Source: Owenia fusiformis (lineage: Eukaryota; Annelida; Polychaeta; Sabellida; Oweniidae). From it: DNA of 64,000 nucleotides. The notes beneath the pieces are model-generated. The model was not told where the DNA came from, did not search any database, and saw only the letters and a program-made list of their open reading frames with translations. The position numbers and the translations under genes were made by a program. This document shows, piece by piece, positions 22,735 through 33,391 of this stretch (positions are counted from its first letter, which is position 1; every line of letters starts with the position of its first letter). The stretch is taken from positions 1,169,169-1,233,168 of the forward strand of contig CAIIXF020000010.1 of the NCBI GenBank assembly GCA_903813345.2. The letters run 5' to 3'.

Positions 22735-24059
22735 ATGTTGATGCTATTTCTTGCAATAACGCTTCAGGCAGGAATCTCTCTTGCACAAGAGAACAACACC
22801 CTCTATTGGTAAGCGGAGTTACTAAATATTGCAAGCAAATATGGGAACATATTTGATGAGGTAATATAGAGATCATTGAAACAAAAATTTGGAATCAATT
22901 TCAATTTGTTCATTGAAAACTGTTATTATACAATTCTATACATATATACTATAACATATTTACAATTGCTCCCTTAGATAAAATGTACAATACCTTTAGT
23001 CGATACAACATAATCAGAAATAACAAATTTTTTATTAAGTAACCGAGCCTCATTGTTAGGTTTGCTAATTTTGAAAAAGCACAACCAATGACATCATCGA
23101 CCTACCCAATTTTAGCATAGCTTCTTCAGATTCACCAAAAAGTGGCGGGGCTTATTGGAAAGGTGTATTCCAGGTGTGAATGTGCCCTATTTAGAGAAAA
23201 TGGCTTCCAGGATGAAATAGAGCCACTCCTGCAGAGCCTTACCGGGGGCTTTGTGAACCTCGGCGATCGTTTGGAGTGTAACAATGGGGACTTGAACACA
23301 TGTGACCAGTACTGTAGAAGACAAATCAAAAGTGAAATAAACGGAAACTTCACATTCGAGACTCTAGTGGGGGATGGCTCAAATCATACAGTGAGTCTAT
23401 GTGCTTATGAGAACGGTAACAGATGTATACATACATTATCAGTAACATTAAAGGGCAGGGTAAACTGAAAATAAAAGTGCATGAAACATGATGGTTTCTG
23501 GATTTCAGATGGACAAGTGGGATGTTTTTGGGATAAAGGGAAATAGATTCAATACACAGAATGCAAGTTAATATGGTGATTGTCTATGCATAATGCATTA
23601 TGTAAATAACCTCCCAAATGCACTACCAGATGATAGACTCCACTCCCAAATATGCAATTAGTCAATCGACCCCAAAACACACAGATTAAAATTGTGAATG
23701 TGATATTTGGAGCCATGGAATTTGAACCATCCTTACATTGTGCTAGAAAATGAGAGGTCTGCCCAACTTTGGCAATATTCTCAACAATTTAGGAAGCCAT
23801 TTAAACTGTACTTGTCTTCCAGAATGAAACCTATGGAGATCATATGTGTGAAATGATAGCGGCTAACGATGCAACAGAGCTTCCCATTGAATTCCCAGGC
23901 TACCCAGTGTATTCCTTTGCTCGTATGCAAGATTGTGTTACACTGGATACAACATGGTACACATTCCCCGATTCACAATTTGACCCACCTAATAACCTCT
24001 GCTGTAGTACAGATGAAACTTACTTTGATTGTATTGCAGGAAACTTGTTGAATAAATAA
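22735..24059 (+). CDS. Small secreted ten-cysteine protein, paralog 1
   Basis: Exons 22735-22808, 23174-23390 and 23823-24059 (stop TAA), 528 nt, 175 aa, GT-AG introns. Exon 1 is a signal peptide ([18 protein letters not shown]), cleaved probably after SLA. The mature protein has ten cysteines: CEC at the exon 2 start, EC, CDQYC, then MC, DC, LCC and DC in exon 3. Other features are WCECALFRENG, NLTGG-like and GDG segments, and SPGYP-like FPGYPVYSFARMQDC. No family recognised; the spacing suggests five disulfides in a compact extracellular domain. An in-frame upstream ATG at 22699 exists, but the ATG at 22735 is the one shared by all three paralogs. The last codons AAT AAA TAA contain a polyadenylation hexamer. 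Confidence 0.8.
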
Positions 24060-24404
24060 ATGATAAACACCTTGAATACCCAGAATGATGGTTATATCAG
24101 TCACTGAATGTATATGACTGTATTGACTCTGACACATCGCAAAAACAAGTAAAAATAGAAATGCTATTAGTATTCAAGATGTTAATAAAAATTTGTTCCT
24201 ATATTATATAACGTAAATCTGTTTTTGAACTTGATTTGTGTAAAATGTCATAGATGTGGGGTTAACCTGTAAGTATTGTTTAGTGGTCTTATATTATACA
24301 AAAGTGTCAATTCATTTCATGTTTGTTTTATTGGCATTTTGATTTTTGGACATGATACCATTGCACCATACACCTACCACATCACTCAGAAGCTAGATGT
24401 TCAC

Positions 24405-24570
24405 ATGGACTGTCCAACTTTGTCACAAACTGTTTAATTTGTGAGAAAATGGACTGTCCAACTTTGTGAGAACACAAACTGTTTAATTTGTGAGAAAATG
24501 GACTATCCAATTTTGTGAGAACCTGGACTGTCCAACTTTGTGAGAACATGGAATGTCCAATTTTGTTAGA
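24405..24570. repeat. Degenerate ctgtccaactttgtgagaac repeats
   Basis: About five copies of a 29-35 bp phrase, actgtccaactttgtgagaa and aatttgtgagaaaatgg variants. They lie in the same position upstream of gene 2 as 22067-22280 does for gene 1. Confidence 0.75.
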
Positions 24571-25022
24571 ACACCACTCGGACATTTTGGTGACTCCATC
24601 AGTGTGGATGAATATCATTATTTTAGTACAGCAAAACCTGTGTACAGGGAACACCCTTTGTATATGAGCATTTCTTGTTAAGAGATGTTTCCTCCAGAGA
24701 TGTGCGGTGTTCATTACTTTAGTACAGTAAAACCTGTGTAAAGGGAACACCCTTTATATAGAAGCATTTATAAAGAGTAATTTTTTATAGAGATATGTTC
24801 TCTTGCACATATAGGTTTTACTTTACTACTTAATTATTGCTGGAGATGTTTGTTTTCCCAGAATTGTTACAACACCAAGAAAGATGAAATTTAGTGACAA
24901 ATTAATCAAAAGTTTTAGATATTTCTAAGTATGGTGACCAATGTGAAAAAATGTGAAATAACATGAAACTATATTTGTCATGAATAAATTAGAGTAGACA
25001 TCCTAATCATCTTATAAAAATA

Positions 25023-25092
25023 TGTGAATTCTCACAATTATAATGACCAATCCTTCATAATTTATCACACAATGCATATAATTTAATAAAAA
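25023..25092 (+). promoter_or_regulatory. Promoter of secreted gene 2
   Basis: Dyad tgtgaattctcaca at 25023-25036, CCAAT at 25047-25051 and an A/T-rich TATA-like stretch (ttaataaaaa) at about 25083. Collinear with the promoters of paralogs 1 and 3. Confidence 0.6.
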
Positions 25093-25123
25093 GCATTCAA
25101 TGGAAGCTAACATTAAGGTGAAC

Positions 25124-26904
25124 ATGTTGATGCTATTTCTTGCAATAACGCTTCAGGCAGGAATCTCTCTTGCACAAGAGAACAACACCCTCTATTGGTA
25201 AGTGGAGTTATTAAATGTTGCAACATATTCGATGAGGTTAAGCTTAAAATAGAAAAGAGAACTTTGAAAGAAAAATCGGGAATCAATTTGAGATCATTAA
25301 AACAAAAATGAGATCATTAAAACAAAAATCTGGAATCAATCTGAGATTACTGAAACAAAATCTGGAATCAATTTCAGATCACTGAAACAAAAATCTGGAT
25401 TCAATTTCAAATCACTGAAACAAAATCTGGAATCAATTTGAGATCTTAAAGCAAAATTAATTTGAGATCATTAAAACAAAAATCTGGAATCAATCTGAGA
25501 TTACTGAAACAAAATCTGGAATCAATTTCAGATCGCTGAAAAACAAATCTGGAATCAATTTCAAATCATTGAAACCAAAATCTGGAATCAATTTCAATTT
25601 GGTCATTGAAAACCGTTGTTATGCACTGCACCTAATCATTTTCACAATTGCCCCCCTCTGATAAAATGCACATACCTTCAATCAATACATCATTATTAGA
25701 AATAACGCATATTTTATTGAGTTACCGAGCCTTATTTTTAGGTTTGCTAATTTTGAAAAAGCACAACCAATTACATCATCGACCAACCCAATTTTAGCAT
25801 AGCTTCTTCAGATTCACCAAAAAGTGGCGGGGTTTATTGGAAAGGTCTATTCCAGGTGTGAATGTGCCCTATTTAGAGAAAATGGCTTCCAGGATGAAAT
25901 AGAGCCACTCCTGCAGAACCTCACTGGGGCGTTTGTGAACCTTGACAACCGTTTGGAGTGTAACAATGGGGACTTGAACACATGTGACCAGTACTGCAGA
26001 GGACAAATCAAAAGTGAAATAAATGGAAATTTCGATTTCCTGACTCCAATTGGAGATGGCTCAGATCATGAAGTGAGTCTATGTGTTTATGTATTATGAA
26101 CATGAGAATAGCAACAAATGTGTTTTATCAGTTATGTTAATGAGGGTGGTCTCTGGTCTGATAACCTTTAATACACAAGGGATGGTTTTGGATTCAAGGT
26201 GGGCAAGTGGGATGATTTTTTGAATAAAAGCAGGCCTCGTGAGATGACTTTAGGAAAGATATGCAATACAATGTAAGGTGATATGTTGATGGGGTCATAT
26301 ATAATGTAATGAGTCAATTAACTCTACTTGCATATAAAATACAAGATAAGGAATGAGAATTCATTGGGTCTGAGAAAATATGAGATAATCCACAAAGTTA
26401 TAAGGCATAAAACCAATGATAGACCACCCAATTTTAATCAGCTAATACACCACCCTCCCAAATGCACTACCAGATGATAGACCCCCTTCAAAATACGCAA
26501 TCAGCTTAAAGACTCCTCTAAAACACAACCAGTTGTGAATGTGATATTTGGAGCCTTGAAATTTAAACTATCCTTACAACATTGTGCTAAAAAATGAGAA
26601 GTCTGCCCAACTCATGGCAATATATTCAACAATTTAGGAAGCCATTTAAACTGTACTCGTCTTCCAGAATGAAACCTATGGAGATCACATGTGTGAAAGG
26701 ATAGCAGCTTACAATGCAACAGAGCTTCCTATTGAATCCCCAGGCTACCCAGTGTATTCCTTTGCTCGTATGCAAGATTGTGTTACACTGGATACAACAT
26801 GGTTCACATTCCCTGACTCACAATTTGACCCACCTAACAACCTCTGTTGTTCTGCAGGTGGAACCTATGTTGATTGTGATGCAGAAATTTTATTGAATAA
26901 ATAA
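25124..26904 (+). CDS. Small secreted ten-cysteine protein, paralog 2
   Basis: Exons 25124-25197, 25856-26072 and 26668-26904 (stop TAA), 528 nt, 175 aa. Same signal peptide as paralog 1, and exon 2 is nearly identical in its first half. Differences cluster at the end of exon 2 (NFDFLTPIGDGSDHE) and in exon 3 (YNATELPIESPGYP). All ten cysteines are kept. Intron borders and phases match paralog 1, and intron sequence is also alignable, so this is a recent tandem copy. An in-frame ATG at 25100 would add eight residues. Expressed status unknown; no disabling mutation seen. Confidence 0.8.
25277..25612. repeat. ~34-bp minisatellite in intron 1 of secreted gene 2
   Basis: About ten degenerate copies of a unit like gatcattaaaacaaaaatct followed by ggaatcaatttga. 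Paralog 1 has a single unit at the same place (about 22870-22910), so the expansion happened after the duplication. Confidence 0.9.
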
Positions 26905-27070
26905 AAAATAAAAACATGTTGTTATGAACGGCAATATAACTGTAAAGCTGTTTGTTAAACTTGAATTGAGTAAAATGCCATTGTTGTGGATTAGTTTGCC
27001 CTTTGAATAATGTTCAATGTTCTTATAAATATTTCTTACTAGAAAAACAGCAATTCCACGGAGTAGCAAA

Positions 27071-27834
27071 TCCCACCGAACAAATCATATTTAGATTATT
27101 AGTGGTCATCTTGAAAATTCCTTCTTGAGCAGAGCTTGTTTGTCCCTAAGCATCAACATATAAAATGTAAACCATATCCATAAATTAAAATTTGAGTTAT
27201 CAAAGATTATATTCTTTTTTACTAAAAATGGCGGCCATTTGAAATTCTGCAGTCATTTTGAAAATCTTTCTCGAACAGAGCTACATGTATAGTGTCCCTA
27301 GGTATCAGCATATAATATTTGAATTAAGAAAAATGGCAACCATTTTGAAATTCAGCTGCCATTTTGAAAATTCTTCCTTGAACAGAGCAACTGTTTCCCT
27401 AGGCATTATCATATAAAATTTAAAACAAATCCGTTTGCTGGTATTAGAGTTATCAAAGATTACATATTTTTACGAAAAATGGCCGCCATTTTGAAATTAA
27501 GCGGCCATCTTGAAAATCTCTTTTTGTGCGAAACTCCTTTGTCACTAGGCATCAGCATATAAAATTTGAACCAAATCCGCCAACTTGTATTTGAGTTATC
27601 AACGATTACATTTTTTACGAAAAATGGCGGCCATTTTGAATTGAGCGGCCATATTGAAAATTCCTTCTCAATCAGAGGTCCTACACTCATAAGGCATAAG
27701 CCTATAAAATTTGAACCAAATCCGTCAACCGGTATTGGAGTTATCGCCTGGACACACGGATGAATGAATGGACGGACGGACAGACGGACGGCTTCTCTAA
27801 TCTCTATATCCCCCTCGAACTTCGTTCGGTGGGA
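27071..27834. mobile_element. Pearl-like element downstream of secreted gene 2
   Basis: Exact 11-bp inverted ends, tcccaccgaac and gttcggtggga. The core has about four units of 130-180 bp containing ggcggccattttgaaatt and catcagcatataaaatttga, followed by an ACGG/ACAG tract (about 27769-27792). No coding capacity. It is absent after gene 3, where the stop codon and the next shared MITE lie only about 250 bp apart. Confidence 0.75.
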
Positions 27835-27852
27835 TAAAAATCAAATGCAACA

Positions 27853-27955
27853 TACGAGGGGTGATTTATAAGTAATGGATGCTTTTTTACACAGACACTT
27901 TTAATGGACCAAAAAGGTGTCCATTACTTATTGATCACCACTCATATGTTCTTTG
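27853..27955. mobile_element. Small MITE downstream of secreted gene 2
   Basis: Inverted ends gaggggtgatttataagtaa and, inverted, tgagtggtgatcaataagta, about 100 bp in all. A copy occupies the same place after gene 3 (39366-39455), so the element was there before the module duplicated. Probably mariner-derived. Confidence 0.6.
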
Positions 27956-27979
27956 ATTTTGGAACACTTTAAATAATAC

Positions 27980-28325
27980 AGGTAAACTGAGAAAATGTGA
28001 TATTATTGGACAGGTAAACTGGGAAAATGTGATATTATTGGACAGGTAAACTGGGAAAATGTGATATTATTGGACAGGTAAACTGGGAAAATGTGATATT
28101 ATTGGACAGCTAAACTGGGAAAATGTGATATTATAAGACAGCTAAACTGGGAAAATGTGATACAGGTAAACAGGGAAATAATGCAATATTATTGGACAAT
28201 TTACCTGGGAAAAATGCAATATTATTGGACAGGTAAACTGGGAAAATGTGATATTATAAAACAGGTAAACTTGGAAAATGTGATATTATTGGACATGTAA
28301 ACTGGGAAAATGTGATATTATTGGA
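27980..28325. repeat. 32-bp minisatellite, about 10 units
   Basis: Unit ggtaaactgggaaaatgtga followed by tattattggaca, with degenerate copies in the middle. A single unit is present after gene 3 at about 39492-39525, again next to the shared MITE. A module-specific expansion. Confidence 0.9.
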
Positions 28326-28734
28326 CTGTAGAAGTAGAATCTATGGAACAATCAGAAATGTTTACAATTCTGTAACATTTTGGCATTAATTATACCCCAG
28401 GAAGCACATAGTCCAACACAGATCTCAAATTATATAACGCTTTTGATATAATCGTCAGACCATAAAATTCAGGACAGCAATATTTTATTGTATATATACA
28501 GTAAACATAATATATGTTCTTTGAAAATTGAGTTTGCTTTTCTCCCTTGATATGAGGGCTTCACTCATATGATATGTATTTAATGACAGGAGTCAAGTAA
28601 ACAAAAATGACATCAATATCCATCATATACAAGGGCCGAGCAATATATTCGCTACTTTTTGCTCTCAGATTGTTAATAATAAAGTATTTTACCTGAAATT
28701 TTCCAAAATAATAGAAAAAACATTTTTCTGTAAT

Positions 28735-29755
28735 CACACCCGGTGATCGTGAAATTGGGACGGAGGGGGGGAGCAGGCAATTTCCGCTAGAAAATTCAAC
28801 AAATCTGGTAAAATTATTTTTTCAAGACAGCGTTTACGATTGAATTGCAAATTGAATAAGCGCACGGTATGATAAAATATGTTAGGTGTTCTAGGATTAT
28901 TTTTCAACCGATACTCTTTTAAGATATAAGATCTATTAAAAAAGGCGCAACGCAACCAACGTGCAAAAGTCAAAGTTTTTGCTATAAATCAAGCAACAAT
29001 GGACTACACGACCTGTAATAAATACTTGTAAGTGATGTTATCATAACTAAATTAATGTCATTGCTGAATTTATAAAATAAGTTTCAATACGTAAAATAAA
29101 AAATAATCGAAAATAATTAAAATGGGACGGAGGGGGGGAGGGGACGGAGGGGGGGAGTAATAATTCTATAAAGTGAAACAACTTCACACGAATTCTTCTA
29201 TTTGAAAAATGAACTCATTAACTTAGTAAGAAACTGGATGATATACCCCTGGAGACTGAAAAATGGGGACATTTGGAGTAAAAGGACTTAAAGTCGCGAA
29301 ACATCTCTAATCATGTCTTATATACATATTGCTCCCCCCCCTCCGTCCCCTCCCCCCCTCCGTCCCAAATTCATTATTTTCGATTATTTCTTATTTCACA
29401 TATGGAAACTTATTTTATAAATTCAGCAATGACATTAATTTAGTTATGATAACATCACTTACAAGTATTTATTACAGGTCGTCCAGACCATTGTTGCTTG
29501 ATTTATAGCAAAAACGTTGATTTGTGCCTGTTGATGGCCTTGCGCCTTTTTTAATAGATCTCATACCTTAGATGCGTATCGTTTCAGAAAAAATCCCAGA
29601 AAACCTAACATATTCTACCATACCGTGTGCCTATCCATTTAGCAATTCAATAGTAAACTTTTTCTTGAAAAAATAAATCTTCCAGATTTGTTGAATTTCC
29701 TAGCAGAAATTGCCTGCTCCCCCCCTCCGTCCCATATTCACGATCACCGGGTGTG
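28735..29755. mobile_element. 1,021-bp foldback element with two G-rich cores
   Basis: Flanked by a 5-bp duplication gtaat (28730-28734 and 29756-29760). Ends are cacacccggtgatcgtgaa and its inverse. The two arms of about 420 bp are inverted copies for their whole length (for example caatgacattaattta/taaattaatgtcattg). Near the arm bases are gggacggaggggggg repeats on the + strand (29124-29157), with their complement at 29332-29366. No meaningful open frame. Confidence 0.85.
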
Positions 29756-29924
29756 GTAATATCACCAAATGTGCATTTATTTGGTTACATCTGTAATATT
29801 TTACATGGCATTGAATATTGGTTGATAGTGACCACCGGAGCAGACAATTTGTGACAATGTTTCAGAAAACAACTTTTATACAAAATGTCCTTTTTTTAAT
29901 TAAGACAGTTACTCCTCATTCCAT

Positions 29925-30388
29925 GCCTCATTCTCAAAATACTGTCCATCTGCAGCTATGCATTTTCTACATCGGGAAAGCCAGTCTTGATAGGCCTGTT
30001 GCAGTCCGTTTCCATTTCCATATAGGTCTTTTAGGGCCTTATGGACGGCCTCAACCACTTCTTCACGGTCACCAAACCTCTACCCGCGTAGCTCATTCTT
30101 CAGTTTGCCGAAAATTTCAAAGTCGCACAATGCAAGGTCTGGACTGTATGGTGCATGATCAAATTTTTCAATGTTTAGAGCTGCTAATATATCAGTTATT
30201 TCACGGTGTGATGGAGCAGCTTTTTTTAATGTGTGTCCCTTTTTCACTGATATTTTTATACAAAGTCTCTGTTCTTTTAGATTTGCATTTACCATGCTTG
30301 CTTCTTGATGCAACTCAGGAAGCAGAGTCTCCCTTTTGTGATTCATATGCGGATCAATTGTGACCTCTTTATTGTTTGAAAAGAACAT
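29925..30388 (-). pseudogene. Mariner transposase C-terminal remnant
   Basis: Reads FDHAPYSPDLALCDFEIFGK, then KNELRG, then an in-frame TAG. The same frame continues RFGDREEVVEAVHKAL, YQDWLSRCRKC and IAADGQYFENE. These are the conserved C-terminal blocks of mariner (DD34D) transposases. The upstream part, including the first catalytic aspartate, is not recognisable, and the HHDNAPAH-type block is decayed. Non-functional. Confidence 0.8.
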
Positions 30389-30724
30389 CTATGACATCAC
30401 AACCATTGTTCTGAATATTGGATCAATGTCCAGTAAACAATGTTTATAAAAATTACCCAAACTGAATGTTTTTGTTATGAGAAATGGGCATATAAAGATA
30501 TTGTTGCATGTGCAATTGCAGTAAAATTATGGGCAGCTCCGGTGGCTCATTCCTCCCGTTGCTATGACAACCATAATTTTTTGCCATATTTGGCAATGGG
30601 CTTGAAAATGGAATCAAAAGATGCGGAATTCTACACTCTATGTCTGTACCAAATTTCAATGGAAATAAACAAATATAAAAGAAAATAAAGCAAAAAGTAG
30701 TGAATATATTGCTCGGCCCTTGTA

Positions 30725-33391
30725 TTATAGATAACCACCAAATGACTCGATTCAACCCAAGTGATTGACACATGCACTAAACTTAACTATCTCACGTGAC
30801 CTTTTTTTGTACTAGTACTGAGTTAAAATCTCTTTTTGGATATTGTGAACTTTTAAATTATCAGAATCGTGAACACTTCTCAGTATACTTACACTTAAAA
30901 AGGTGTATCCACCTAATATAAAGGGCAGCTCAAAAGTTTCACTTAATTTTTTTTAAATATTACCCATTTTTGTGTCCACGAGGTCTTTGCATACTAGTAT
31001 CCATGTTTATGAAACTTGTCTATACAACCCAGCAATGAATGAAACAAAATCACTTACACATCGTACATGTACATTTACAATTTAGTGAAAAATATAGCTT
31101 TACTACGTAATTGTATCTCCCAAATCTCTTTAAAGGGGCCGATAGAGTCATGGACAGAGGCCACGTAGATCTGAGGTTTGATTTAAACGTATTCTAACTG
31201 GAGATCAGTGGGATTTAGTACACACTAAAACGGTATCATCATCCTCGTCATCAACCAGTGCTGTTTTAGCAGAGATGTTTCAGGTTGGCATTATGAATGG
31301 ACAGTGCAGAGAAAACTTGAGACAATCCCTTCGTTCATATACATGACTGATAAGCTCATATGGGCTGGGTTTATATTGATGTTAACTTACCATTATTAAG
31401 AACAATGAACTTATCTTTTGTAGTCCATAAATCAAACTGTACTTTGCAATGTATGTCACGGTGTAACCCTAAGTGGCCATTTTTAAGTGCTCTCCTAAAT
31501 GTCATACCTTTTATGAAGCAATGGGAAAATGTTATAAGTGGAATTATTTTCCACCAAATCTAGAGGTTCAACAATTGTATTGAACATATTTTAAAACATA
31601 ATGTTTTGTGCTATAAAAATGTAATGTAATGTAAATGCCTATAAATGATATATTCATAACATGTAAAGAGGAACACCTCTAGAAGTGGAACACCAGTTCT
31701 GTTAGTGGAACACTTTTAAGAGTACCAAGACCAACTGACTTATTGTTAAATGAACCTCTTTTAGTAGAACACCATCCAAGTAGAACACCTTTTAGAGGTA
31801 CAAAGACTGTATATTAGTCTGTCTTTAGAAATGCCAGAATGTTGCACATATGCCAGTGTGGAATAAAATGTATATCCACCATGTTATAAGAATTCCACAA
31901 TATCTTAGGATGACTAAATATAAATAAAAAGAATAAAAATCTTCAACCTGACAAAACATGCTAGTCATAGTACAAACATTTCACTATTTTTTTTATAAAA
32001 ATAAATATTGCCTATCACCAAATATTACATTGTTAAAGTTATGCTATAGCAACTGATAAAATGTTTGTAACTTTTTATCATCTTCACTGTTTTCACATGA
32101 GCCAATGGAATGTTCCCTTTGAGATGAGTGCAAGACTATGTTCCATGGCTCATTTTCTTGGAGCTCAGCACAAGACTGCATTTGTTCAACATAGAAGTAT
32201 GGAAATACATTTGCATATATTAAACAAAACTGTAAGTTATCTCATGTTTGTTCATATTTTATTAGCATTTTGACATTTGGAAATATGATACCATTGCACC
32301 ATACACCTACCATATAACTTATAAGCTACATGTTCACGTGAACTGTCCAACTTTGGGAGAACATGGACTGTTCCATCTTCCCCAGTCTTTTGAATGAATA
32401 TCAAGCTGCTGTACAATATACATGTACATTTGAAATGTCTTTAAGTACATGTTGTGTTGGCAACCAGTGCATAGTGAATTTTCAGACATTATTGGGATAC
32501 GGAAGTGGAAGAACCTGAGAACATAGAGACTAGTTTGCCAGCTGAATCTGAATTGATTGACAATTGAAGTGATTGAACAAGAATTAAACGAACAACTTAT
32601 TAAATCTCTCTTAGATTGAAGTAAATGAATAGTGCACTGTATTACCATAGCAACAGACATCACAAGAAAGAAACCTTGTATAAGTTACATTTGCATGGAT
32701 CACAATACAACAGTATGGAGGTATACAATGCATCATATATATCATTAAGAAATTCTGACGGGAATCAAATCTTAAAATTTCAAGAATTTTTATGAAACAT
32801 TACTGACATGTAAGCAGGTTGTTGGGAATTCTACAAAATCAATTATGCCCCAAGATTAGGCTTGTTCTGTGACGCTTTAGCCAGCATCGTAGTTCAAATT
32901 TGATTTGATAGTTAAAATTTAGGAATATGTGATTTCAAACTATCACTATACTTCTTGACTGTATTTTCTATCAAATGTATTGTCTCTATTTGCCTTAGAA
33001 CATTGTCCAAAAGCAATTTGATAGTTGAAATTCACGATTTCACACTATCTTCCAAAGTTTTACGGTCTGTTTAACTTCAATTTATTAATTATCTCTATTT
33101 GCCTAGAAACATAGGTCTCTCATCTTATGCTGACGATTACTTTCTTCTCGCCATAGGTGTTGGTCTTATGATTCATTCTTACATTCCACGAGGTCAGAGT
33201 CGTCTCTCTGCTACATAACCATACTTTCCCATATATGGACATACATATAGGCACATTCCATATTTGGTATCGCTGAACTCATAATCTCCAATCAAGTCAC
33301 AAGTGTAGATAAGATGCCTTAAAAGGGCATCGACTACCACATTCTACTAGGTGTTGGATCAGATTAAACATTATGCCTATATTTGGTGGCA
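30725..33391. other. Intergenic between secreted gene 2 module and USP3 3' end
   Basis: No gene seen. It contains a Tigger-like repeat copy (about 31670-31810: gtagaacacc, ggaacacctc). A fragment paralogous to the upstream parts of modules 1 and 2 lies at 32060-32370, including gataccattgcaccataca and the single 40-bp-type unit. The last few hundred bases before 33391 would be the USP3 3' UTR (minus strand). Confidence 0.5.

Larger units (their letters stand above)
28630..30722 (-). mobile_element. Mariner-family transposon with nested foldback insertion
   Basis: TA duplication on both sides (28628-28629, 30723-30724) and 34-bp inverted ends (caagggccgagcaatatatt...) differing at one position. 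Inside are a decayed mariner transposase on the minus strand (29925-30388) and a 1,021-bp palindromic element (28735-29755). Confidence 0.8.

Noticed and set aside
29818-30363. 181-aa plus-strand frame
   Set aside because: It is antisense to recognisable mariner transposase blocks on the minus strand.
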